NCBI GenBank assembly: GCA_036733305.1
Contig: DAINAT010000128.1
Coordinates: 1-8,714, forward strand
DNA from: UBA7672 sp036733305
GTDB lineage: Bacteria > Pseudomonadota > Alphaproteobacteria > Caulobacterales > Hyphomonadaceae
DNA: 8,714 bases
Direction of reading: 5' to 3'
Both the position numbers and the translations under genes were made by a program. Of this stretch, positions 1 through 5,876 are shown piece after piece (positions within the stretch are counted from its first letter, which is position 1; the number at the start of each line of letters is the position of its first letter). The notes beneath the pieces were generated by a model. The model worked only from the letters and a program-made list of their open reading frames with translations. It searched no databases and had not been told where the DNA came from.

Positions 1-680
1 GCGAAGGGAGCGATGCCGCCCTTCTGGTGGCAGGTCACGCACTTGTCCTGGATGATCGGCGCGACGTCTTTCGAGTACGAGATGTTCTTGAACTCGGCCG
101 ACTTGGCGCGTTCCGGGAAGGCGATGGTGGTGCCCGATTTCACTTCGACGCGCGCATTGGCAACGGCCTTGCCGCCGACAACAGCATCGAGTGCGGCAGC
201 GGTTTCCTTGAGCGGGCCGTGATAGGCGATCTTGAAGCTGTTCTTCGGATCGACGACGAAGATCTCGCCTTCGCGCTGCACGCCGAGCGACTCGCCGACG
301 AGCTGGAGTTCGTCGACCAGGATCGGGATGTCGAAGCCTTGCGACTTGGCTTCAGCAGCCGCGGCGTCGCGATTGTCCTTCGAGTTGATCATGTAGAAGA
401 GGACGCCCTTGTCCTTGTAGGCAGCCTTGAGCGTCTCGAGCTCGGCAGCCGCTTTGCGCGACCCGCTTGAGCCGTTGATCTGGCTCATCAGGACGATCGC
501 TTTGGCGTCCTTGAAGTAATGAAGCTCGTGCGAAAGGCGGGTCTGATCGGTCAGCTGGAAGTTGTCAGCCCGTTCCGGCACCGAAACGGTAACTGACGGA
601 GCGGGGGCCGCGATCGCGGACACGCCGATTACGGCCGCAACGGCGAGCGCCATTGTCGAGGCCAGCAGGGCACGTTTCAT
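1..680 (-). CDS. Exported redoxin-like protein with c-type heme motif (3' end cut by window edge)
   Basis: The first 226 codons are visible and the reading frame runs off the left edge. Residues 1-25 form a signal peptide (MKRALL, then a long Ala/Val/Ile-rich core), so the protein should act in the periplasm. Residues 35-170 read like an AhpC/TSA-type redoxin domain: a FYMINS strand near 95-100, DIPILVDE at 117-124, an LGVQREGEIFVVDP segment at 132-145 and a YHGP turn near 153. The position that normally holds the redox cysteine reads NGSSGSRK (69-76), and there is no cysteine before residue 214, so thiol chemistry by this domain looks impossible. CVTCHQ at 214-219 is a CxxCH heme c site. Family knowledge: similar redoxin plus heme proteins in proteobacteria often continue into a copper ascorbate-dependent monooxygenase-like domain; here that part is outside the window, so this is inference. 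The start at 680 is preceded by GGGAGAGAG. The gene lies 136 bases after btuD and probably has its own promoter. Confidence 0.85.
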   Translation of the reverse strand, partial: MKRALLASTMALAVAAVIGVSAIAAPAPSVTVSVPERADNFQLTDQTRLSHELHYFKDAKAIVLMSQINGSSGSRKAAAELETLKAAYKDKGVLFYMINSKDNRDAAAAEAKSQGFDIPILVDELQLVGESLGVQREGEIFVVDPKNSFKIAYHGPLKETAAALDAVVGGKAVANARVEVKSGTTIAFPERAKSAEFKNISYSKDVAPIIQDKCVTCHQKGGIAPF

Positions 681-723
681 TATCTCTCTCCCAGGGACGG
701 CTTTAAGATGCCTGTAATAGGAA

Positions 724-752
724 TTACTAGCCGATTTCCACCTAGTTCTCAA
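724..752 (-). promoter_or_regulatory. Possible sigma-70-type promoter of the redoxin/heme gene
   Basis: Read on the minus strand, TTGAGA (747-752) is followed after exactly 17 bases by TAGTAA (724-729), about 44 bases upstream of the start codon at 680. The -35 match is five of six, but the -10 match is only three of six, so this is tentative. The 681-816 gap shows no convincing terminator for btuD, so read-through from the B12 operon cannot be excluded. Confidence 0.25.
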
Positions 753-816
753 CGATAAGGTCAAGTTTGGCTAATCGCGTTTCGCGTAATTCAGATAACA
801 AATGTGCTATGTGACG

Positions 817-1557
817 CTACGGAATACGACTCGGCGGAGCCCCGGCGATCCGGTAGACGGCAGCGACCCGCTCGGGTGTCAGCACGCTGTTCGGCGTGCC
901 ATCAGCAACAATACGGCCGCCATCCATCAGAATGAGTCGGTCCATGAACCGTTCCGCCAGCGCTAGATCGTGGATGATGGCGAGAACGCCGACCCCGGTT
1001 CGCGTCCGCTCGCGCAGGATCTCCATGACGTGCAGCTGGTGATACGGGTCCAACGCTGCGATCGGCTCGTCGACCAGGAGCAGGGGAGCTTCGACGGCCA
1101 GCGCCCGGGCGAGCAGGATGCGGGTGCGCTCCCCGCCTGACAGGACAGCGACCGGCCGGTCGACCAACTTCCGCCCGTCGACAGCATCCAGCGCGCGGTC
1201 GACTGCAGCGCGGTCGTCAGGCGTGGGCCCGCCAAAGCCACTCTGATGCGGGTAGCGGCCCAGCATGACGATATCGTAGGCGGGCAGCCGCCATTCGACA
1301 CGCCGCTCTTGCGGAAGAAACGCAACTGACTGAGCACGCTCTCGCGATGGCAGCGACAGGAAATCCTTGCCGTCGAGCGTGACCGTGCCAGCGCTGCGTT
1401 CGCGAATGCCCAGCATGGCGCGTAGAAGTGTCGATTTGCCGGCGCCATTCGGGCCAATCAGACCCACCAGCTCGCCGCTGGCGACTTCGATCGAGGCATC
1501 CGCAACAAGCTGACGCCCGCGGATCGAGACGCTGAGATTGTTCGTCTCCAGCTTCAT
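817..1557 (-). CDS. btuD: Cobalamin ABC transporter ATP-binding protein
   Basis: This 246-residue ATPase should power B12 import across the inner membrane with the permease encoded just upstream. All ABC motifs are intact: Walker A GPNGAGKST (35-43), Q-loop glutamine 83 (FLPQ), signature LSGGE (139-143), Walker B LLLVDEP (159-165), D-loop ALD (168-170) and switch histidine 196 (IIHDLAL). The length and sequence style fit the FecE/BtuD/HmuV group of type II importers. That group also includes iron-siderophore and heme ATPases, so the assignment to cobalamin rests on the riboswitch and operon, not on this sequence. The start at 1557 overlaps the permease stop as ATGA (1554-1557). A GGAG (1566-1569) lies 8 bases upstream, inside the permease gene. 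It is the last gene of the operon. Confidence 0.88.
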   Translation of the reverse strand: MKLETNNLSVSIRGRQLVADASIEVASGELVGLIGPNGAGKSTLLRAMLGIRERSAGTVTLDGKDFLSLPSRERAQSVAFLPQERRVEWRLPAYDIVMLGRYPHQSGFGGPTPDDRAAVDRALDAVDGRKLVDRPVAVLSGGERTRILLARALAVEAPLLLVDEPIAALDPYHQLHVMEILRERTRTGVGVLAIIHDLALAERFMDRLILMDGGRIVADGTPNSVLTPERVAAVYRIAGAPPSRIP

Positions 1558-2555
1558 GACTCGAGCTCCGTGCGCGCGCGGAAGATCAGCCAGAGGAAGA
1601 AAGGTGCGCCGATCAGTGCGGTGAGAACGCCGAGCTTGAGTTCGGAGCCGAGCATCAGCACGCGCACAAGAATGTCAGCCGCTAACAACAGCGCGCCGCC
1701 GCCAAGCGCGCTGGCAAGCAGCAGCCGGCTCGGCGTGTGACCGACCAGAGGGCGCAGGAGATGTGGAACAACAAGGCCGATAAAGCCGATGCCGCCCGTC
1801 ACGGCTGTGCCGGCGCCAACGCTGATGGCTGTGCCGGTAATCACCAGCGTCCGCGTACGGGAGATGTTGAGGCCAAGGCCGGCAGCTGCTTCCTCGCCAA
1901 GACTGAGCGCGTCGAGAGAGCGCGCTGACAAGCCGAGCATCACCCAGCCGATCAGCATGAGTGGTCCCGCCAGCAGGAGGTGGTCCATGCTGCGATCGGT
2001 GACAGAGCCCATGAGCCAGAACATGATCTCCGCTGCGGCGTACGGGTTCGGTGACAGGTTCAACGCCATCGACATCAGCGCGGCGCAAAGGCTGGAGACG
2101 GCGACGCCAGCCAGCACGAGTGTCAGCACTCCGCCACGTCGCGCGAGGCCTTGAAGGATCAACGCGCAGAGAAGCGCGCCAACAATTCCCATCAGCGGAA
2201 GAGCAAGCGGCATCACCGTCGAGAGGCCGGTGTAGAGCGCCAGCACGGCGCCGAGAGAGGCCGCTGGCGACACGCCAATAATGCCGGGATCTGCCAGCGG
2301 GTTGCGCAGAAAGCCCTGCAGTGCAGCGCCTGCCATGCCCAATGTCATGCCGACAAGCATGGCCAGCGCGGTGCGCGGGAAGCGAACCTCGCGCATGATC
2401 ATCCAGGCCGTATCGGCCTTGCCGTGGTTCAGCATGTCGAACAGTTCGAACGTGCCCGCAGTCGCAGGCCCGACCAACATGGACAAGAAGGCAAGCAACG
2501 CCATCAACGTTGCCAACGCGATGATCAGAACGGGATAGGGCAGAGGCGGCTTCAT
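1554..2555 (-). CDS. btuC: Cobalamin ABC transporter permease (FecCD/BtuC family)
   Basis: This 333-residue integral membrane protein should form, as a homodimer, the B12 channel in the inner membrane. It is strongly hydrophobic, with about ten candidate membrane segments starting at residues 9-30. Family hallmarks are present: REVRFPR (55-61), LQGFLRNPLADPG (79-91) followed by GVSPAASLGAV, SLGEEAAAGLGLN (218-230) in the place of the loop that contacts the ATPase, and GFIGLVVPHLLR (257-268). The length matches the FecCD family. The start at 2555 overlaps the btuF stop as ATGA (2552-2555). A full GGAGG (2563-2567) sits 7 bases upstream, so the start is well supported. FecCD permeases also serve siderophore and heme uptake, and the riboswitch-led operon is what points to cobalamin. 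Confidence 0.9.
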   Translation of the reverse strand: MKPPLPYPVLIIALATLMALLAFLSMLVGPATAGTFELFDMLNHGKADTAWMIMREVRFPRTALAMLVGMTLGMAGAALQGFLRNPLADPGIIGVSPAASLGAVLALYTGLSTVMPLALPLMGIVGALLCALILQGLARRGGVLTLVLAGVAVSSLCAALMSMALNLSPNPYAAAEIMFWLMGSVTDRSMDHLLLAGPLMLIGWVMLGLSARSLDALSLGEEAAAGLGLNISRTRTLVITGTAISVGAGTAVTGGIGFIGLVVPHLLRPLVGHTPSRLLLASALGGGALLLAADILVRVLMLGSELKLGVLTALIGAPFFLWLIFRARTELES

Positions 2556-3469
2556 TGTCTTGCCTCCGCAGCCTTTCGGGCATTGACGAGAATTTCGACA
2601 GCGCCAAGCGCGCTAGGTGCGCCGCAAGTCGTGTAGCGCTCGGGGATCGCAACTTGGGGGATCTGTTTCACCATCTCACGCAGGGCGGGGTGGCCCAGCG
2701 CAAGCGTCGACATGGAGGGCGGGTTCGTCCAAGGCGTGGCTGTCGACATCAGAGCAGGCTTGATCGACAGCACTTCTTCCAACGGCACATTGCGGAAGCC
2801 GTCGAAGCCCAGCGCCTGGCCAAGCGTGCGATAACCGCCAGCATTGACGATGTGCGTGTAGAGCGTGTTTTCGCCGGCGACGAAGTTGTTGACGCCAATA
2901 TCGGCAAAGACCGGCTTTTCGCCGGGCGGGATCTGCGCCTGCAATTCGGAAAGGCGCGCTTCGAAATCGATAATCACCTGTTCGGCGCGTGCGCTTTCTC
3001 CCACCGCTTCTCCAAGCTTGCGTATGTTGGCGCGCATATCATCGAGCGTAAGTTCGGGATCGAATGTGATGATCGGGTAGCTCAGCTTGCGCAGCAGGCT
3101 CACGGCTGTCGTGGCGGCGAACCGGCCAGCGAGAATGAGGTCGGGCTCCTGCATCAGAACTTCTTCTGCAAGTCCGTGGTTGACCTCCAGCTTCGAAGCT
3201 ATCTGTCCAAGACCCAGCGGTGCGTTGATGGGTTGCTGCGATAGGTAGGTGATGGAAGCGATGCGCGATGGATCGACGATCCGCATCAGCAGTTCGTCGG
3301 TGCAGAGATTCATCGAGACAATGCGCTGCGGACGCGCCTGGGCGTCCGCAGCGTTTGTCAGGCAGAGGGCCGAAAACAGCCCAAGGCAGGCGGTCATTCT
3401 GGCAAACACACGCGCCATCGCATTGGCTTGTGGGGCGGAGCGGCGGCTCGTGTGACGCCAGAAGGTCAT
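2552..3469 (-). CDS. btuF: Periplasmic cobalamin-binding protein
   Basis: This 305-residue solute-binding protein of the TroA/BtuF helical-backbone class should capture B12 in the periplasm and hand it to the permease. The hydrophobic export signal lies at residues 24-42, with probable cleavage after ADAQA (41-45). The mature part begins RPQRIVSMNLCTDELLMRI, a typical opening for this family. ITFDPE (134-139), the long central helix around 140-178 and VFADIGVNNFVAGENTLY (187-204) also fit. The mature chain has only two cysteines, C56 and C282, which could pair. The start at 3469 has GAGGAA (3478-3483) 8 bases upstream and overlaps the btuB stop as ATGA (3466-3469). It leaves an unusual extension of about 17 residues before the signal. 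An internal ATG at 3418 would give a more normal signal peptide but has no good Shine-Dalgarno sequence. Confidence 0.87.
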   Translation of the reverse strand: MTFWRHTSRRSAPQANAMARVFARMTACLGLFSALCLTNAADAQARPQRIVSMNLCTDELLMRIVDPSRIASITYLSQQPINAPLGLGQIASKLEVNHGLAEEVLMQEPDLILAGRFAATTAVSLLRKLSYPIITFDPELTLDDMRANIRKLGEAVGESARAEQVIIDFEARLSELQAQIPPGEKPVFADIGVNNFVAGENTLYTHIVNAGGYRTLGQALGFDGFRNVPLEEVLSIKPALMSTATPWTNPPSMSTLALGHPALREMVKQIPQVAIPERYTTCGAPSALGAVEILVNARKAAEARQ

Positions 3470-5487
3470 CGCTTCGTTTCCTCACGGAACCGGATGCCGA
3501 TATAGGCCGCCTGCGGGGCGCCCCGGAAACCAATCACTTCCTGATAGTCCTCGTCGGTCACGTTTTCGACGCGGCCGTAAAGTTCAACCGTGTCGGTGAC
3601 CTGCCAGGACGCGCCGAAGCGGACCAGCGTGTAGGCATCGACGCCCGTGCGCAGGAACGTGCCGAAGTCGGTGTCCAGCATCTTGCCGTTGTAGGTAACG
3701 CCGAGATTGAGCTGGATCGGACCGCCGCCAATCCGCCAGCTGGCGTCGATCGCTGCCTGATTTTCCGGGCGGCGAATCTCGATGCCGGCAGGTTCGGTTG
3801 CGTCCAGGTTGGTGTAGGAGCCGGTGATGCCGATGTCGGCGATCGGGTTGATCGCGAAGCTCGCCTCCCAGCCGGACCGCTTGGACTTTGTCGTGCGGTT
3901 GGCTGGCGTCGAGAGATAGGTCGGGGCCGGGCCGAACGCAGTATAGATTTCGTGCTCCAGATCAGCCTTGAAGTAGCTGAGGTCAATGACGAACGCGCCA
4001 TCGAACAGTGTCTGCTGAATGCCTGCGTCCCAGCCTTTGGATTCTTCCGGTACAAGATTTGGGTTGCCGACATAGGAGCCCGGCGTGAAGCCATACTGCT
4101 CGAAGAAGGTCGGGTTGGTGACTCCCGTGCCGTAGCTGGCGTGCGGACGCGTGCCGATGCCTGGGATGACCCACGAGGCCGCGACGCTGTATGTGTCGGC
4201 GTCGTCGAACGCATCGTTTTCGTCATGGCGCAGTGTGGCGAAGACGTAGAGTTGTTCGGCGATCTCACCGCGATATTGCGCGCCGATACCGTTCAATTCA
4301 CGCGACTCGTGACGGCGGTTGAACGGGTTCTCGTAGGTCTCTTTCTTGTTCTCGGCGAATCCGGTGATGTAGCTGACGAAGCCCGGTCCGCCGAACTCGT
4401 AGGTCGATTCCAGCGTGAGTTTTGTCCGCGTAGCATCCGCGCCGCTGCTCGACAGCGGAATGGCGAGACTTGCCGCGCTCGGAACTTGACCGGGAAGGTA
4501 GAACGGGAAGCTGGTGGTTTTCGAACGGCGCTCTTCGTCGAGATAGGACGCCGACACCTTGGTGATCCATTTGTCATCGAGCAGGTTCAAGGTCGCTGAA
4601 GCGCCCATGAGCAGCTGGTTGTGCGTGCCCGACGAGTTGTCGTCATAGGTTTTGCCGGGGATCGGATCGTTATACGCCTGACCGTCGAAATCCGTATCCT
4701 TCTTGAGATAGCGCATGACGCCATCGACGCGGAATGCATCGTTGATGGCGCCGCCGCCACGCACGTAGAGCGTCTGGACTTCGTTGCCTTCCTTGTCGCC
4801 AGCCACACTTCCGATACCGACCGAAGGAACGCCTTGCGCCGTCGTGCTTGGAGAGACGTCGTAGCCATCGCTGCGCAGGACGTGAAAGCCGATCGAGGCG
4901 TAATCAGTGCCGTTTCCGAATCCGGCATTGCCCTGAAGCTGCTGCGTATTGAACGAGCCGCCCTCCGCGCTGAGGCCGGCATAGTGGCCGTTCACGTTGC
5001 GGCGCGAGATCAGGTTGACCACGCCAGCGAGAGCGTTTGAGCCATAGAGGCCCGATTGCGGTCCGCGCAGAACTTCAACACGGGCAAGATCGCCCGAGAG
5101 CAGCGTTGCAAAGTCGGTTTCGCCCGTGTCCGGGCTCGAAATATCAATGCCGTCCAGCAGCGCCAGCGTATGGTTGCCTTCCGATCCGCGCGTGCGGACC
5201 TGGGTCAGCGAACCAGCCGAACCGGACTGGCTGACGGCGACGCCGGGAACCTGGCGCAGCACATCTGCGATGTAGGAGTAACCCTGATCTTCGATCACTT
5301 CGCCGCTGATCACGGTCAGCGTCTGGCCAAGCTTTTCGTATTCAACGGGTGTGGCCGAACCGGTGATCACGACGATGTCGCGATTGGTCTCGTCGGCAGG
5401 CGCGGGGCTGGTCTGGGCGAGGGCGGACGGCGCTACGGCGAGGCAAGACGCCAACGCGATCCAGGACGATTTCGAATGCAGTCTCAT
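3466..5487 (-). CDS. btuB: TonB-dependent outer-membrane cobalamin receptor
   Basis: This 673-residue receptor should bind cobalamin at the cell surface and pull it through the outer membrane using TonB energy. The signal peptide is residues 1-24, ending in SALA. A TonB box, DIVVITG (37-43), follows at the mature N-terminus. The plug domain covers about 50-155, with VLRQVPGVAV, RGSEGNHTLALLDGI, VEVLRGPQSGLYGSNALAGVVNLI pieces typical of BtuB-like receptors. The remainder is a 22-strand barrel by family knowledge. The barrel ends YIGIRF, then six extra residues (REETKR) carry the Shine-Dalgarno of btuF. I chose the ATG at 5487 because GGAG lies 7 bases upstream and a good signal peptide follows. 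The in-frame upstream start at 5595 would translate Arg-rich sequence from the riboswitch leader. First gene of the operon, directly under the cobalamin riboswitch, which supports the substrate call. Confidence 0.92.
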   Translation of the reverse strand: MRLHSKSSWIALASCLAVAPSALAQTSPAPADETNRDIVVITGSATPVEYEKLGQTLTVISGEVIEDQGYSYIADVLRQVPGVAVSQSGSAGSLTQVRTRGSEGNHTLALLDGIDISSPDTGETDFATLLSGDLARVEVLRGPQSGLYGSNALAGVVNLISRRNVNGHYAGLSAEGGSFNTQQLQGNAGFGNGTDYASIGFHVLRSDGYDVSPSTTAQGVPSVGIGSVAGDKEGNEVQTLYVRGGGAINDAFRVDGVMRYLKKDTDFDGQAYNDPIPGKTYDDNSSGTHNQLLMGASATLNLLDDKWITKVSASYLDEERRSKTTSFPFYLPGQVPSAASLAIPLSSSGADATRTKLTLESTYEFGGPGFVSYITGFAENKKETYENPFNRRHESRELNGIGAQYRGEIAEQLYVFATLRHDENDAFDDADTYSVAASWVIPGIGTRPHASYGTGVTNPTFFEQYGFTPGSYVGNPNLVPEESKGWDAGIQQTLFDGAFVIDLSYFKADLEHEIYTAFGPAPTYLSTPANRTTKSKRSGWEASFAINPIADIGITGSYTNLDATEPAGIEIRRPENQAAIDASWRIGGGPIQLNLGVTYNGKMLDTDFGTFLRTGVDAYTLVRFGASWQVTDTVELYGRVENVTDEDYQEVIGFRGAPQAAYIGIRFREETKR

Positions 5488-5492
5488 AAGAC

Positions 5493-5512
5493 GTCTCCAC
5501 AATGTTGGAGAC
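5493..5512 (-). promoter_or_regulatory. Shine-Dalgarno-sequestering hairpin of the btuB leader
   Basis: On the minus strand GTCTCCA (5506-5512) pairs perfectly with TGGAGAC (5493-5499) around a six-base loop. The second arm contains the GGAG Shine-Dalgarno sequence of btuB, which lies 7 bases before its ATG. The hairpin would hide the ribosome-binding site. Its position between the riboswitch and the start codon makes it the likely OFF structure of a translation-controlling expression platform. The pairing is read directly; its role is inferred. Confidence 0.7.
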
Positions 5513-5554
5513 CGTCCATCGGAACGGCGTCGCCGCCGCGCCGAAGCACGGTCC
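5509..5554 (-). promoter_or_regulatory. Possible anti-sequestrator helix of the btuB leader
   Basis: GGACCGT (5548-5554, minus strand) can pair with ACGGTCT (5509-5515) using six Watson-Crick pairs and one G-U pair. The second strand shares four bases with the arm that masks the btuB Shine-Dalgarno, so both helices cannot form together. This would be the ON structure. The intervening 32 bases are GC-rich and can also form local hairpins, so the assignment is tentative. Confidence 0.4.
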
Positions 5555-5588
5555 ATGACGTCGCCAACCGGAAATACTCCGTTCGCGC

Positions 5589-5604
5589 GGCCCATCCCCG
5601 GACC
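5589..5604 (-). promoter_or_regulatory. Kissing-loop (L13) hairpin of the cobalamin riboswitch
   Basis: GGTCC (5600-5604) and GGGCC (5589-5593) form a five-pair stem, one pair being G-U, that displays the loop GGGGAT (5594-5599). The four Gs are complementary to the C-run in aptamer loop L5 (5731-5735). An L5-L13 kissing interaction is known for this riboswitch class and links ligand binding to the expression platform. Placement 17 bases after the aptamer fits. Confidence 0.65.
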
Positions 5605-5803
5605 GTCGAAAGACGACTGCGACAGGCAGGTCTCCTGGCTCGCGGGTCGTTGCTTGGCGCACCGCCTTCCCGGTAGTCCCTAAGGGACATCCCAGTGGCT
5701 GATGGTACGCGGCTCGCCGCTTACAGTTGCGGGGGCAGCCCGGGCGTTAACCCGGTTCCCTTTGAATCCTCTTTCGAGGAACCTGTCACAGGCGCACCAA
5801 TAC
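5589..5803 (-). promoter_or_regulatory. Cobalamin riboswitch
   Basis: The leader of the B12 uptake operon carries a textbook cobalamin aptamer on the minus strand. From 5' to 3' I see: a closing P1 arm GACAGG (5782-5787) that pairs with CCTGTC (5621-5626); a CCTC-GAAA-GAGG hairpin; the conserved AAAGGGAAC (5755-5763); the L5 region with five Cs (5731-5735) running into GCAACTGTAAGCGG (5717-5730); the B12 box GCCACTG (5693-5699); a GTCCC-TTA-GGGAC hairpin; GGGAAGG; and the 3' signature GAGCCAGGAGACCTGCC (5625-5641). The aptamer spans about 5621-5803 and the peripheral kissing-loop hairpin extends it to 5589. Binding of adenosyl- or another cobalamin should lower btuB expression, judging from known btuB riboswitches. 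No U-rich terminator follows, so control is probably at translation. The 5' boundary is approximate. Confidence 0.96.
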
Positions 5804-5811
5804 AGGTGTCG

Positions 5812-5838
5812 ATCTTAACGGCAAGTACCGCCCGGCAA
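5812..5838 (-). promoter_or_regulatory. Possible promoter of the B12 uptake operon
   Basis: TTGCCG (5833-5838) and TAAGAT (5812-5817), each four of six to the sigma-70 consensus, are separated by 15 bases on the minus strand. The implied transcription start near 5805 would fall exactly at the 5' end of the riboswitch, which is the main reason to list it. The short spacer and the overlap with a hairpin arm weaken it. Confidence 0.3.
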
Positions 5839-5863
5839 GATTGGCCAAGCGTGTCCGCCGGGC
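5830..5863 (-). terminator. Inverted repeat after the GMC oxidoreductase gene (possible 3' hairpin)
   Basis: GCCCGGC (5857-5863, minus strand) and GCCGGGC (5830-5836) are perfect seven-base inverted arms around a 20-base loop containing the palindrome TTGGCCAA. The repeat starts 13 bases after the GMC stop codon. No run of Ts follows, so it is not a classical rho-independent terminator. It may stabilise the 3' end of the mRNA, help factor-dependent termination, or bind a regulator near the B12 operon promoter. Confidence 0.35.
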
Positions 5864-5876
5864 AATTGCGCCGATC

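Noticed and set aside
27..470. 147-codon plus-strand frame
   Set aside because: It is antisense to the redoxin/heme gene, whose frame shows a signal peptide, fold motifs and CxxCH; the antisense product matches nothing I know.
776..786. CGCG-TTT-CGCG inverted repeat upstream of the redoxin gene
   Set aside because: Only four-base arms; the flanking bases do not extend the symmetry, and there is no T-tract. Too short to call an operator or terminator.
963..1457. 164-codon minus-strand frame inside btuD
   Set aside because: It is another frame of the same DNA as the ATPase, whose complete set of ABC motifs shows the real frame.
3419..3469. SRRSA in the BtuF leader as a twin-arginine signal
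   Set aside because: It lacks the FLK part of the consensus, and the hydrophobic core begins about 14 residues later; Sec export fits better.
3268..4599. 443-codon open frame on the plus strand, antisense to btuF and btuB
   Set aside because: It lies entirely over two well-supported genes on the other strand, its product is Arg/Ala/Gly/Val-rich with no recognisable domain, and long antisense frames are common in GC-rich DNA.
5488..5595. Upstream in-frame start of the TonB-dependent receptor at 5595
   Set aside because: The added 36 residues are Arg-rich, precede the signal peptide, and come from the riboswitch kissing loop and expression platform. The ATG at 5487 has its own Shine-Dalgarno.
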